Shown in pieces: positions 1 to 7,289 of a stretch of 7,521 nucleotides of DNA. Origin of the DNA: Hyphomicrobiales bacterium (GTDB lineage: Bacteria > Pseudomonadota > Alphaproteobacteria > Rhizobiales > Xanthobacteraceae); assembly GCA_016201085.1 (NCBI GenBank), contig JACQDO010000271.1:1-7521 (forward strand). Reading direction: 5' to 3'. The notes below the pieces were generated by a model. That model worked only from the letters and a program-made list of their open reading frames with translations. It did not search any database and had not been told where the DNA came from. The stretch's first letter is position 1. Each line of letters opens with the position of its first letter. Made by a program: the position numbers and the translations under genes.

Positions 1-2012
1 CCACCATTGCGGCAGCCCTCCTGCACGACACGATCGCGGACACTGCCGCGACCCGGGCCGAAATCGACCAGATGTTCGGCAAGGATATCGGCGCGCTGGT
101 CGAGGGCCTGACCAAGCTGAAGCGGCTCGAGCTGGTGTCGCGGGAGGCCAAGCAGGCCGAGAACCTGCGCAAGCTATTGCTGGCGATCGCCGACGATGTC
201 CGCGTTCTCCTGATCAAGCTCGCCGACCGTTTGCACAACATGCGCACGCTGGAGTTCGTGCCGACGGAATCGCGCCGCCGCATCGCCGAGGAGACGCTCG
301 ACATCTATGCGCCGCTGGCCGGCCGCATGGGCATGCATGAGATGCGCGAGGAGCTCGACGACCTGGCGTTCCGCGAGCTCTATCCGGAAGCCTACGGCGT
401 GGTGTCGGCCAGGCTCAATGCGCTGGCCGAACGCCACCAGCATCTGATCAGCGAGATCGAAAAGCAGCTCACCAAGAAACTCGCCGACCGCGGCATCCAG
501 GCAAAGGTGGTCGGCCGCCGCAAGCGCGCCTATTCGATCTGGCGCAAGATGGAGCGCAAGTCGGTCGGCTTCGAGCAGCTCTCCGATATCTTCGGCTTTC
601 GCGTGATCGTAGACTCCATGGCCGACTGCTACCAGGCGCTCGGCATCGTGCACACCACCTGGCCGATGGTGCCGGGCCGCTTCAAGGATTACGTCTCCAC
701 CCCGAAGGCGAACGACTACCGCTCGATCCACACCACCGTGATCGGTCCGAGCCAGCAGCGCGTCGAACTGCAGATCCGCACCGTCGAGATGCACGAGATC
801 GCCGAATACGGCATTGCCGCGCATGCGCTGTACAAAGACGGCGCCGGCTCGCCGACCGAATTGCTGTCGCGCGAATCGACCGCCTATGCCTGGCTGCGCC
901 GCACCATCGAGCTGCTGGCGGAAGGCTCCAACCCAGAAGAGTTCCTCGAGCACACCAAACTGGAGCTGTTCCACGACCAAGTGTTCTGCTTCACGCCCAA
1001 GGGCAAGCTGATCGCGTTGCCGCGCAAGGCGACGCCGATCGATTTCGCCTATGCGGTGCATACCGACGTCGGCAACGCCACGGTCGGCTGCAAGATCAAC
1101 GGCAAGATCGCGCCGCTCACTTCCGAACTGGTCAACGGCGACGAGGTCGAAATCCTGGTGTCCAAGGCACAGACCGCGCCGCCGGCCGCCTGGGAATCGC
1201 TGGTGCGCACCGGCAAGGCGCGCGCCTCGATCCGTCGCGCCACGCGTGTCGCGGTGCGCATGCAGTACACCGGGCTTGGCCGCCGCATCGTCGAGCGGCT
1301 GTTCCAGCGCGCCAAGATCGTCTATTCCGACGAGAAGCTCACCGGTGCGCTGTCCCGGCTGGCGCGCACCTCGCTCGATGACGTGATGGCGGCGGTCGGA
1401 CGCAGCGAGCTGAAGGCTTCCGACGTCGCCCGCGCCATGTATCCGGACTACAAGGAAGAGCGCGCCGCCGCCATGGCGGTGAAGCCGAAACCGGAGAGCG
1501 GGTGGTTCGGTCTGAAACGGCTCACCTCGGTGAAATTCAAGGTGCCGAATACGGTCGGGCCGGCGATTCCGATCCGCGGCATCAATGGCGACCTGCCGGT
1601 GCGCTTTGCTCCCGAGGGCGGCGCGGTGCCGGGCGACCGTATCGTCGGCATCCTGACGCCGGGCGAGGGCATCACCATCTATCCGATCCAGTCGCATGCC
1701 TTGAGCGCGTTCGAGGATAAGCCCGAGCTCTGGCTCGACGTGCGCTGGGACGAGCAGGAATCGACGCCGCGGCGTTTCCCGGCGCGCATCGCGGTGCAAT
1801 CGGTGAACGAGCCAGGCTCGCTGGCGCAGATCGCGCAGGTGATCGCCGAGCATGACGGCAATATCGACAATATCCGCATGACGCGGCGGGCGCCCGACTT
1901 CACCGACGTGCAGATCGATCTCGAGGTCTACGACCTGCAGCATCTGACCGCCATCATCGCGCAATTGCGCGCCAAACCGGTGGTGGCGAAGGCGGAACGA
2001 GTGAACGGATAG
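1..2012 (+). CDS. rel: Long RelA/SpoT homolog, (p)ppGpp synthetase/hydrolase, 5'-truncated by window edge
   Basis: Makes, and in its family usually also degrades, the alarmone (p)ppGpp, in the cytoplasm. The frame is open from base 3, so the N-terminus lies upstream; the ATG at 72 is internal. Seen in order: the end of an HD hydrolase domain (HD pair at 24-29, then ADRLHNM at 222-242); a synthetase domain with RFKDY (678-692) and ELQIRT (765-782); a TGS domain (about 975-1167) with [10 protein letters not shown] and NGDEVEIL; a helical region; a VPGDRIVGI segment near 1626-1652; and a C-terminal ACT domain (about 1770-1990) with [23 protein letters not shown] is the RXKD form typical of bifunctional Rel/SpoT enzymes, not the EXDD form of synthetase-only RelA. 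Oddities: the hydrolase motif reads HDTIAD where the family has HDxxED, and the C-terminal segment lacks the usual zinc-finger cysteines. Alphaproteobacteria usually carry one long RSH, named rel, relA or spoT. It is the first gene of the cluster visible here. Confidence 0.96.
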   Translation, partial: TIAAALLHDTIADTAATRAEIDQMFGKDIGALVEGLTKLKRLELVSREAKQAENLRKLLLAIADDVRVLLIKLADRLHNMRTLEFVPTESRRRIAEETLDIYAPLAGRMGMHEMREELDDLAFRELYPEAYGVVSARLNALAERHQHLISEIEKQLTKKLADRGIQAKVVGRRKRAYSIWRKMERKSVGFEQLSDIFGFRVIVDSMADCYQALGIVHTTWPMVPGRFKDYVSTPKANDYRSIHTTVIGPSQQRVELQIRTVEMHEIAEYGIAAHALYKDGAGSPTELLSRESTAYAWLRRTIELLAEGSNPEEFLEHTKLELFHDQVFCFTPKGKLIALPRKATPIDFAYAVHTDVGNATVGCKINGKIAPLTSELVNGDEVEILVSKAQTAPPAAWESLVRTGKARASIRRATRVAVRMQYTGLGRRIVERLFQRAKIVYSDEKLTGALSRLARTSLDDVMAAVGRSELKASDVARAMYPDYKEERAAAMAVKPKPESGWFGLKRLTSVKFKVPNTVGPAIPIRGINGDLPVRFAPEGGAVPGDRIVGILTPGEGITIYPIQSHALSAFEDKPELWLDVRWDEQESTPRRFPARIAVQSVNEPGSLAQIAQVIAEHDGNIDNIRMTRRAPDFTDVQIDLEVYDLQHLTAIIAQLRAKPVVAKAERVNG

Positions 2013-2019
2013 CAAACGC

Positions 2020-2778
2020 ATGTCCCACCGCCTTCGCCTCGGCGTCAATGTCGACCACGTCGCCACCATCCGCAACGCCCGCGGCGGGCGACATCCCGAT
2101 CCGGTGCGCGCCGCCAAGCTCGCCATCGCCGCCGGCTGCGACGGCATCACCGCGCATCTGCGCGAGGATCGCCGCCATATCCGCGACGACGACATCGCGC
2201 GGCTGAAGGCGGAAATCGACAAGCCGCTCAATTTCGAAATGGCGGCGACCGAGGAGATGACGGCCATCGCGCTGACCACCAAGCCGCACGCGGTCTGCCT
2301 GGTGCCCGAAAAGCGCACCGAACGCACCACCGAAGGCGGGCTCGATGCGGTCAAGCAGCGCGCGCAGCTCAAGCCGGTCATTCACACGCTTAAGCATGCC
2401 GGCATCCGTGTCTCGCTGTTCATCGCCGCGCAACCGGCGCAGATCGAGGCGGCAGCCGAGCTGGGCGCGCCGGTCATCGAAATCCACACCGGCTCATGGT
2501 GCGACGCGCTGAGCGAAGGACGCACGACTGAAGCCGAAGCCGAATGGCAGTTGATCCGCGCCGGCGCGCTGCTGGCGCACGGCTTCGGGCTGGAGGTGCA
2601 TGCCGGTCACGGGCTCGATTATGCGTCGGCGGAATCCATTGCCGCGCTGCCGCAGATCGTCGAGCTCAATATCGGGCACTTTCTGATCGGCGAGGCGGTG
2701 TTCGAGGGGTTGACGGAGACCGTCAAATTCATGCGCGCGGCGATGGATCGCGGTCGCGCTAATATCAAAAAATCATGA
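2020..2778 (+). CDS. pdxJ: Pyridoxine 5'-phosphate synthase PdxJ
   Basis: Condenses 1-deoxy-D-xylulose 5-phosphate with 3-amino-2-oxopropyl phosphate to give pyridoxine 5'-phosphate, the ring-closing step of the DXP-dependent vitamin B6 pathway, in the cytoplasm. The 252-residue protein is a TIM-barrel of usual family length. It begins with [17 protein letters not shown] (residues 7-23), followed by [10 protein letters not shown] (45-54, containing His46), LNFEMAA (70-76, containing Glu73) and HAGHGLDY (194-201, containing His197). These match the active-site His/Glu/His known for this family. The ATG at 2020 puts the conserved N-terminus at the right distance and lies 7 bases after the rel stop; a weak ACGGA purine stretch sits upstream. 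The stop overlaps the acpS start as ATGA, so co-transcription with rel and acpS is likely. pdxJ-acpS adjacency is common in proteobacteria. Confidence 0.98.
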   Translation: MSHRLRLGVNVDHVATIRNARGGRHPDPVRAAKLAIAAGCDGITAHLREDRRHIRDDDIARLKAEIDKPLNFEMAATEEMTAIALTTKPHAVCLVPEKRTERTTEGGLDAVKQRAQLKPVIHTLKHAGIRVSLFIAAQPAQIEAAAELGAPVIEIHTGSWCDALSEGRTTEAEAEWQLIRAGALLAHGFGLEVHAGHGLDYASAESIAALPQIVELNIGHFLIGEAVFEGLTETVKFMRAAMDRGRANIKKS

Positions 2779-3200
2779 TCATCGGGCTCGGCTCAGACCT
2801 GTGCGACGTGCGGCGCATCGAGAAGGTGCTCGAACGTCACGGCGAGCGCTTTCTCGACCGCATCTTCACGTCGGCCGAACGCGCCAAGGCCGACCGCCGC
2901 GCCAATCGTGCGGAAACCTACGCCAAGCGCTTCGCCGCCAAGGAGGCCTGCGCCAAGGCGCTCGGCACCGGCCTGCGCCGCGGCGTGTTCTGGCGCGACA
3001 TGGGGGTGGTGAACCTGCCGGGCGGACGGCCGACCATGCAGCTTACCGGCGGGGCCCTGGCGCGGCTCAAGGCGATCACGCCGGCCGGCTGCGAGGCCCG
3101 CATCGAGGTCTCGCTCACCGACGAAGGCCCGCTCGCGCAGGCCATCGTGATCATTTCGGCGCTGTCGCTCGCAGGCGCCGCGGCCGGGCAGGAACGGTAA
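2775..3200 (+). CDS. acpS: Holo-[acyl-carrier-protein] synthase AcpS
   Basis: Transfers the 4'-phosphopantetheine group of coenzyme A to a serine of apo-ACP, activating ACP for fatty acid synthesis; generally essential. The 141-residue product has both AcpS signatures: [13 protein letters not shown] (residues 4-16), with Asp8 as a Mg2+ ligand, and [15 protein letters not shown] (52-66), with Glu57 as the second ligand. Length is usual for the trimeric bacterial AcpS group. The start ATG overlaps the pdxJ stop (ATGA, 2775-2778). No clear Shine-Dalgarno sequence precedes it (the upstream stretch is AT-rich, ATATCAAAAAATC), so translation probably depends on coupling to pdxJ. The last dozen residues, rich in Ala and Gly, are not conserved in the family. 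A 101-base gap follows before lepB. Confidence 0.97.
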   Translation: MIIGLGSDLCDVRRIEKVLERHGERFLDRIFTSAERAKADRRANRAETYAKRFAAKEACAKALGTGLRRGVFWRDMGVVNLPGGRPTMQLTGGALARLKAITPAGCEARIEVSLTDEGPLAQAIVIISALSLAGAAAGQER

Positions 3201-3236
3201 TTATACCAAATATTTAGTCCCCGTTTGCCGGTTTCA

Positions 3237-3265
3237 TTGCGAACCGCAGATGCGCCCGCTACAAG
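3237..3265 (+). promoter_or_regulatory. Candidate sigma70-type promoter ahead of lepB
   Basis: TTGCGA (3237-3242) and TACAAG (3260-3265) are separated by 17 bases in the acpS-lepB gap, close to the housekeeping -35/-10 pattern of alphaproteobacteria. It would start transcription near 3272 and give a leader of about 30 bases before the lepB ATG at 3302. Matches of this quality can arise by chance, so it is a hypothesis supported mainly by its location in one of only two sizeable gaps in the cluster. Confidence 0.3.
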
Positions 3266-3301
3266 GGCGCCGGGGCGCAGTACCCGTGGGACGAAAGGCC
3301 G

Positions 3302-4057
3302 ATGAGCGTGACATCCAGTACCAAGCGGAAAGAAAGCGGTTTTTCCGAAACCATCCGCGTGATTTTTCACGCGCTGGTCATCGCGCTGGTGATCCGCACT
3401 TTCTTGTTTCAGCCGTTCAATATCCCCTCCGGCTCGATGAAGGCGACGCTGCTGGTCGGCGATTACCTGTTCGTGTCGAAATACACCTATGGCTACAGCC
3501 AGTACTCGCTGCCGCTGTCGCCGCCATTTTTCTCAGGCCGTATCCCGGGCAGCCTGCGGCCCGAGCGCGGCGACGTGGTGGTGTTCCGCCTGCCCAAGGA
3601 CACCTCGACCGACTACATCAAGCGCGTGATCGGATTGCCCGGCGACAAAATCCAGGTGATCGACGGCATCGTCAATATCAATGGCGTGCCGGTCAAGCGC
3701 GAGAAGGCGCCGGACTTCATCGAGACCGAGGAGGGCACGCGCGAGGCACCGGTCAAGCGCTGGAAGGAAACTTTGTCGAACGGGGTGAGCTATTACACGC
3801 TCGATCTGGTGGAGAACGGCTTTGCCGACAACACCCAGGTCTATACCGTGCCGGCCGATCATTACTTCATGATGGGCGACAATCGCGACAATTCGACCGA
3901 CAGCCGCTTTTCCCAAGTAGGGCCGGTGCCGTTCGAGAATATCGTCGGTCGCGCGCAGATCATCTTCTTCTCCGTCTATGAGGGCGAACGCGCCTGGCAA
4001 TTCTGGCGTTGGCCCGTCTCGGTGCGCTGGGACAGGCTGTTGACGATCGTGCGATGA
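3302..4057 (+). CDS. lepB: Signal peptidase I (leader peptidase)
   Basis: Membrane-bound serine protease that cleaves signal peptides from exported preproteins on the periplasmic face of the inner membrane. The 251-residue protein has a short polar N-terminus, one hydrophobic segment (about residues 18-36) and the peptidase S26 motifs: PSGSMKATLLVGD (42-54) with nucleophile Ser45, RGDVVVF (89-95), YIKRVIGLPGD (105-115) with general-base Lys107, and GDNRDNSTDSR (192-202). Ser and Lys are both intact, so it should be active. A single N-terminal membrane segment fits the alphaproteobacterial form. The ATG at 3302 is preceded by GAAAGG (3293-3298), with a rather short 3-base spacing. The gene ends in an ATGA overlap with rnc, a lepB-rnc-era order widely conserved in proteobacteria. 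Confidence 0.98.
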   Translation: MSVTSSTKRKESGFSETIRVIFHALVIALVIRTFLFQPFNIPSGSMKATLLVGDYLFVSKYTYGYSQYSLPLSPPFFSGRIPGSLRPERGDVVVFRLPKDTSTDYIKRVIGLPGDKIQVIDGIVNINGVPVKREKAPDFIETEEGTREAPVKRWKETLSNGVSYYTLDLVENGFADNTQVYTVPADHYFMMGDNRDNSTDSRFSQVGPVPFENIVGRAQIIFFSVYEGERAWQFWRWPVSVRWDRLLTIVR

Positions 4058-4773
4058 GCCGGAAGTCGGCCAAGGATAAAGAACGCGCGGCGCTCGAAGA
4101 GCGGATCGGCTACAAGTTTGCCGATATAGAGCTGCTTGAGCGCGCGCTCACCCATATCTCCGCGCTGTCCGGCGGCAACCGCAACGCCAGCTACCAGCGC
4201 CTGGAATTCCTCGGCGATCACGTGCTCGGGCTGGTGATCTCCGACATGTTGTACAAGGCGTTTCCGCGCGCCAACGAAGGCGAGCTGTCGCGGCGGCTGT
4301 CCGATCTGGTGCGCAAGGAAACCTGCGCCGACGTGGCGCGCGCCATGGACATCGGTCCCGCGCTCAAGCTCGGCAATTCGGAATCGCATGCCGGCGGCCG
4401 CTTGCGCGCCAATATCCTGGCCGACGCCTGCGAGGGCCTGGTCGGCGCCGTGTTCCTCGACGGCGGCTATCAGGCCGCCGATACGCTGGTCGCCAAATTC
4501 TGGCGCGAGCGCATGCTCAAGCCGCTGCGGCCGCTACGCGATCCCAAGACCATGTTGCAGGAATGGGCGCAAGGGCGGGGCTTGCCGACGCCGGCCTATC
4601 GCGAACTGGCGCGCACCGGCCCGCATCACGATCCGGAATTCCGCGTTGCGGTGGTGCTGCCCGATCGGCCGCCGGCCGAGGGCCTCGGCTCCTCCAAGCG
4701 CGCGGCCGAACAAGCCGCCGCCGCCGCCATGCTCACGCGCGTCGGCGTTGCGGTGGACAAGCTCGATGATTGA
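4054..4773 (+). CDS. rnc: Ribonuclease III
   Basis: Mg2+-dependent endonuclease that cuts double-stranded RNA, releasing rRNA precursors and processing mRNAs and antisense duplexes. With the start at 4054 the product is 239 residues. It has the RNase III domain signature QRLEFLGDH (residues 48-56, with acidic residues Glu51 and Asp55) and the second acidic pair in ADACEGLVGAVFLDGG (Asp124, Glu127). A double-stranded-RNA-binding domain follows, from DPKTMLQEW to SSKRAAEQAAAAAML. Gln at the first signature position is a known natural variant. The frame is open upstream to an ATG at 4009, but that would overlap lepB by 49 bases and add 15 unconserved residues. The 4054 ATG overlaps the lepB stop as ATGA, the usual coupled arrangement. 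The 3' end overlaps era by 8 bases. Confidence 0.97.
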   Translation: MSRKSAKDKERAALEERIGYKFADIELLERALTHISALSGGNRNASYQRLEFLGDHVLGLVISDMLYKAFPRANEGELSRRLSDLVRKETCADVARAMDIGPALKLGNSESHAGGRLRANILADACEGLVGAVFLDGGYQAADTLVAKFWRERMLKPLRPLRDPKTMLQEWAQGRGLPTPAYRELARTGPHHDPEFRVAVVLPDRPPAEGLGSSKRAAEQAAAAAMLTRVGVAVDKLDD

Positions 4774-5686
4774 CGCGCCCGCGCCGCAAGGCGAAACCCG
4801 CTGCGGCTTCGTCGCTTTGATCGGCGCGCCCAATGCCGGCAAATCGACGCTGCTCAACGCGCTGGTCGGCTCCAAGGTCACCATCGTCTCGCACAAGGTG
4901 CAGACGACGCGCGCGCTGATCCGCGGCATCGCCATCGAAGGAGCGAGCCAGCTCATCTTCGTCGACACGCCCGGCATCTTTTCGCCCAAGCGCCGGCTCG
5001 ACCGCGCCATGGTGACCACCGCCTGGAGCGGCGCGCACGACGCCGACCTGGTCGGCGTGCTGATCGATGCGCGCAAGGGGATCGACGAAGAAGCGGAAGC
5101 GCTGCTCGGCCGGCTCGCCGAGGTCACGCGACCGAAAATCCTCATCCTCAACAAGATCGATCTGGTGCCGCGCGATGCGCTGCTGGCGTTGACCAAGGCC
5201 GCCAACGACAAGGCCAAATTCGAAGCGACTTTCATGGTCTCGGCGCTCAAGCATGACGGCGTCGCCGATCTCAAGCGCTGGCTGGCCGAGCGCATGGCGC
5301 CCGGCCCCTGGCTCTATCCGCCCGATCAGATGTCGGATGCGCCGCTGCGCCAGCTGGCGGCGGAAATCACGCGCGAGAAGCTGTTCGAGCGGCTGCACCA
5401 GGAGCTACCCTATCACTCCACGGTCGAGACCGAGCAGTGGAAGGAGCTGCGCGGCGGCAAGATCCGCGTCGAGCAGACCATCTATGTGGAGCGCGAAAGC
5501 CAGCGCAAGATCGTGCTCGGCAAGGGCGGCCAGACCATCAAGGCGATCGGCGAGGCCTCGCGCCGCGAACTCGCCGACATCGTCGAGGGCAAGGTCGACC
5601 TGTTCCTGTTCGTGAAGGTGCGCGAGGGCTGGGGCGACGATCCCGAGCGTTACCGCGCGATGGGGCTGGAGTTTCCGAAGGATTGA
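4766..5686 (+). CDS. era: GTPase Era, 30S ribosome assembly factor
   Basis: Ras-like GTPase with a C-terminal KH domain that binds the 3' end of 16S rRNA and helps mature the 30S subunit. The 306-residue product shows all the G motifs: GAPNAGKST (residues 20-28, P-loop), HKVQTTR (43-49, switch I), DTPG (67-70), NKID (129-132) and SALK (159-162). A KH domain with VLGKGGQTIK (250-259) follows, and the protein ends in the expected WGDDPERYRAMGLEFPKD. The frame is open far upstream through rnc, but the conserved protein begins at the 4766 ATG. GGTGGA at 4752-4757, 8 bases upstream, is a reasonable ribosome-binding site inside the end of rnc. RNase III makes rRNA ends and Era acts on 16S maturation, so the overlap fits coordinated production. 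Confidence 0.98.
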   Translation: MIDAPAPQGETRCGFVALIGAPNAGKSTLLNALVGSKVTIVSHKVQTTRALIRGIAIEGASQLIFVDTPGIFSPKRRLDRAMVTTAWSGAHDADLVGVLIDARKGIDEEAEALLGRLAEVTRPKILILNKIDLVPRDALLALTKAANDKAKFEATFMVSALKHDGVADLKRWLAERMAPGPWLYPPDQMSDAPLRQLAAEITREKLFERLHQELPYHSTVETEQWKELRGGKIRVEQTIYVERESQRKIVLGKGGQTIKAIGEASRRELADIVEGKVDLFLFVKVREGWGDDPERYRAMGLEFPKD

Positions 5687-5701
5687 CTGCACCGTAGACT
5701 C

Positions 5702-5753
5702 GCCCTCATGGTTCGAGACGCGCGGGAAGACCCGCGCTCCTCACCATGAGGGC
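5702..5753. repeat. Palindromic REP-like repeat, copy A
   Basis: A near-complete palindrome in the era-recO gap. Perfect 10-base outer arms GCCCTCATGG (5702-5711) and CCATGAGGGC (5744-5753) enclose an inner hairpin, GCGCGGG (5720-5726), loop AAGA, CCCGCGC (5731-5737). Between arm and hairpin lie TTCGAGAC and TCCTCA. There is no T-tract, so it is not a classical intrinsic terminator, though the folded RNA could protect the era mRNA 3' end. It aligns with the reverse complement of copy B, 10 bases downstream. It resembles the dispersed palindromic repeats I remember from Bradyrhizobium and Rhodopseudomonas chromosomes. Confidence 0.85.
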
Positions 5754-5763
5754 TTCTCAGTCC

Positions 5764-5810
5764 GCCTCATCCTGAGGAGCCCGCGAAGCGGGCGTCTCGA
5801 AGGATGAGGC
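5764..5810. repeat. Palindromic REP-like repeat, copy B (inverted relative to A)
   Basis: Perfect 10-base outer arms GCCTCATCCT (5764-5773) and AGGATGAGGC (5801-5810) enclose a hairpin, GCCCGC (5779-5784), loop GAA, GCGGGC (5788-5793). Its reverse complement shares with copy A the blocks CCTCAT, TTCGAGACG, CTCCTCA and ATGAGG in the same order, so A and B are diverged copies in opposite orientation. The differing positions in the arms (GG versus CC) changed in complementary pairs, so each copy keeps its own perfect pairing. The right arm contains AAGGATGAGG, which lies in the recO ribosome-binding region. Confidence 0.85.
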
Positions 5811-5821
5811 GATCAGTTCGC

Positions 5822-6562
5822 ATGCAATGGACCGATGAAGGCATCGTGATCGGCGTCAAGCGGCACGGGGAGGCGAGCGCCATCCTCGAGCTGATGACGC
5901 GTGAGCACGGCCGCCATCTCGGCCTGGTGCGCGGCGGCTTTGGCACGCGCATGAAGCCGATTTTGCAGACCGGCAACGGCGTCAGCGCCACCTGGCGGGC
6001 GCGGCTCGACGAGCATCTCGGCAACTACACAGTGGAGCCGCTGCGCCAGCGCGCCTCGGATTTCTTCGGCGCGTCGCACGCGATCTATGGCGTCACGCAT
6101 CTGGCCGCGCTGATGCGGCTGTTGCCGGAACGCGACCCGCATGCCGGGCTTTACGAGGTGTTCGAGGAAATCCTCGACCGGCTGGAAGATCCGGTGCTGG
6201 CGGCGCCGCTGGTGGTGCGCTTCGAATTGCAGCTACTGGGCGAGCTCGGCTTCGGGCTCGATCTGGCGCAATGCGCGGCCACCGGCACCGACGCCGATCT
6301 CATTTACGTCTCGCCCAAATCGGGGCGGGCGGTCTCGCGCGCGGCCGGCGAGCCGTGGGCCGACAAGATGCTGCGGCTGCCAGGCTTCCTGCGCGAGCGC
6401 GACGCGCAGCCGGCCGGGCGCGATGTCGCCGACGGCTTTGCGCTCACCGGTTTTTTCCTCGAGCGCCATGTGCTGGCGCCGCGCGGACTGGCCTTGACCT
6501 CCGAGCGCGCGCATTTCATCGCGGCGCTGCTGCGCGGGCCGCGCAACGCCGTGGCGGTCTAA
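5822..6562 (+). CDS. recO: DNA repair protein RecO
   Basis: Recombination mediator of the RecFOR pathway: it binds single-stranded DNA, anneals strands and helps load RecA at gaps. The 246-residue product starts [17 protein letters not shown], an OB-fold N-terminus like rhizobial RecO proteins that begin MEWTDEG. It continues with [70 protein letters not shown] and [21 protein letters not shown]. Start choice: an in-frame ATG at 5804 would add MRRSVR, but it lies inside repeat copy B and those residues are not conserved, so 5822 is preferred. The only purine-rich site is AAGGATGAGG (5800-5809), about 12 bases upstream and within the repeat arm. Only one Cys is seen in the region where some RecO proteins carry a CxxC zinc finger, so zinc binding is unlikely. 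The gene is separated from era by the repeats and meets a convergent gene 3 bases after its stop. Confidence 0.96.
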   Translation: MQWTDEGIVIGVKRHGEASAILELMTREHGRHLGLVRGGFGTRMKPILQTGNGVSATWRARLDEHLGNYTVEPLRQRASDFFGASHAIYGVTHLAALMRLLPERDPHAGLYEVFEEILDRLEDPVLAAPLVVRFELQLLGELGFGLDLAQCAATGTDADLIYVSPKSGRAVSRAAGEPWADKMLRLPGFLRERDAQPAGRDVADGFALTGFFLERHVLAPRGLALTSERAHFIAALLRGPRNAVAV

Positions 6563-6565
6563 CGG

Positions 6566-7168
6566 CTATAGCAGCGCCGCATCCGGCAGGTCGTCGGGGA
6601 ACGGCCCGTATGTCTTGAAAAGTTTTTCAGCATGCCGGTCGCCGCCGACCGTTTCGATCAGCTCGTAATACAGCGTCTTGTAGCTGATGAAGACAACGCC
6701 GGCCTCACGCATGCGGGCGATCGCCGCGTCGGTATTGCGTGCCGAAGAAAAAATCAGTTCCTCGACCGCATAGACCTCAAAGCCAAGGCCGAGCAGGCCG
6801 AGGCACGATTGCAGCACGCAAACGTCGGTCTCGCAGCCGGCAACGATCGCCTGCCGCCGCTTCAGGTCGGCCAGGTGGGCCTTGATCGTTTTCTCCTTGC
6901 TGAGGTCGAAGAAATCTTTTTCGAAGGTGCGGGCGCGCTCGCTCAAGTGCCTGCCGATCTCGCGCGGCAACATTCCCTTGCCGTCGAGCGGCCGTTCCAG
7001 CGTCACCACGATCGGGATTTGGAAATAATTGAGCAGGCGTACCAGATTGCCAGTATTGCTCTTGATGCTGGCGCGAAGGCGCTTGTCCAATTGCGCCAGG
7101 AAAAAGCCCTGCACGTCGATGATGACGCCGCAGCAGCGATTGGGGACAATGCGCTTGATCGCTTTCAT
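6566..7168 (-). CDS. Isochorismatase-like cysteine hydrolase of unknown substrate
   Basis: A 200-residue protein of the isochorismatase-like (cysteine hydrolase) superfamily, which includes nicotinamidases, N-carbamoylsarcosine amidases, ureido-acid hydrolases and isochorismatases. The catalytic triad is visible: Asp18 in GVIIDVQGFF (residues 14-23), Lys84 in FEKDFFD (82-88) and the nucleophile Cys117 in VAGCETDVCVLQS (109-121), the family's GxxTxxCV motif. No signal peptide or extra domain is seen, so it is probably cytoplasmic. The substrate cannot be read from the motifs. The start at 7168 is supported by an AGGGGG ribosome-binding site 7 bases upstream. It runs against recO, with stops 3 bases apart, and is divergent from a carbamoyltransferase gene. 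If the two genes are functionally linked, an amide or carbamoyl-related substrate would be a reasonable guess. It looks slightly richer in A/T runs than the housekeeping genes. Confidence 0.9.
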   Translation of the reverse strand: MKAIKRIVPNRCCGVIIDVQGFFLAQLDKRLRASIKSNTGNLVRLLNYFQIPIVVTLERPLDGKGMLPREIGRHLSERARTFEKDFFDLSKEKTIKAHLADLKRRQAIVAGCETDVCVLQSCLGLLGLGFEVYAVEELIFSSARNTDAAIARMREAGVVFISYKTLYYELIETVGGDRHAEKLFKTYGPFPDDLPDAALL

Positions 7169-7175
7169 GTCGAAG

Positions 7176-7181
7176 CCCCCT
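7176..7181 (-). promoter_or_regulatory. Ribosome-binding site of the cysteine hydrolase gene
   Basis: On the minus strand AGGGGG lies 7 bases before the ATG at 7168. It is one of the clearest Shine-Dalgarno sequences in the window and fixes the start of this gene. Confidence 0.75.
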
Positions 7182-7269
7182 AACCGCGGACAGGCATATT
7201 AAATACGGCACCGTTATGGCGCCAGAGGCGCGCCGAACGCGCCGCAAAGCATTGCATAGGTCACGCGAA

Positions 7270-7281
7270 ATGTTGCAACAT
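7270..7281. promoter_or_regulatory. Perfect 12-base palindrome, candidate operator
   Basis: ATGTTGCAACAT is an exact inverted repeat with no spacer, located between two divergent genes and 8 bases upstream of a promoter-like -35 hexamer. The form and position fit a dimeric helix-turn-helix regulator site, but no regulator gene is in the window. A 12-base palindrome can occur by chance, so the call rests on position. Confidence 0.35.
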
Positions 7282-7289
7282 CGGTGCGA

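Noticed and set aside
174..2381. A 735-codon open frame on the minus strand opposite rel and pdxJ
   Set aside because: It lies antisense to two proteins with clear family motifs, and its translation is rich in Arg, His, Asp and Leu with no recognisable domain. Such frames arise in GC-rich DNA from codon bias on the sense strand.
3250..3981. A 243-codon + strand frame overlapping lepB
   Set aside because: Out of frame with signal peptidase I, whose catalytic motifs are all intact. The translation is low-complexity Arg/Gly/Ala and matches no family I know.
4009..4053. Upstream extension of rnc to an ATG at 4009
   Set aside because: It would overlap the lepB coding end by 49 bases and add unconserved residues. 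The 4054 ATG gives the usual ATGA junction and family length.
4388..4765. Open frame continuous upstream of era, as if an N-terminal extension or fusion
   Set aside because: The extension is the out-of-frame shadow of rnc (Arg/Pro/Ser-rich) and Era homology begins at 4766.
5702..5753. Copy A as a rho-independent terminator for era
   Set aside because: The hairpin is strong but no run of T follows (GCTTCTCAG), and it is a copy of a repeat also present in inverted form next to it.
6632..7183. A 183-codon + strand frame across the cysteine hydrolase gene
   Set aside because: Antisense to a protein with a complete catalytic triad and a good ribosome-binding site, with no recognisable family features of its own.
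7227..7243. GC hairpin with a CCGAA loop as terminator or riboswitch element
   Set aside because: The stem is only 6 base pairs, there is no T-tract on either strand, and it lies at neither gene's 3' end. I recognise no riboswitch motif around it.
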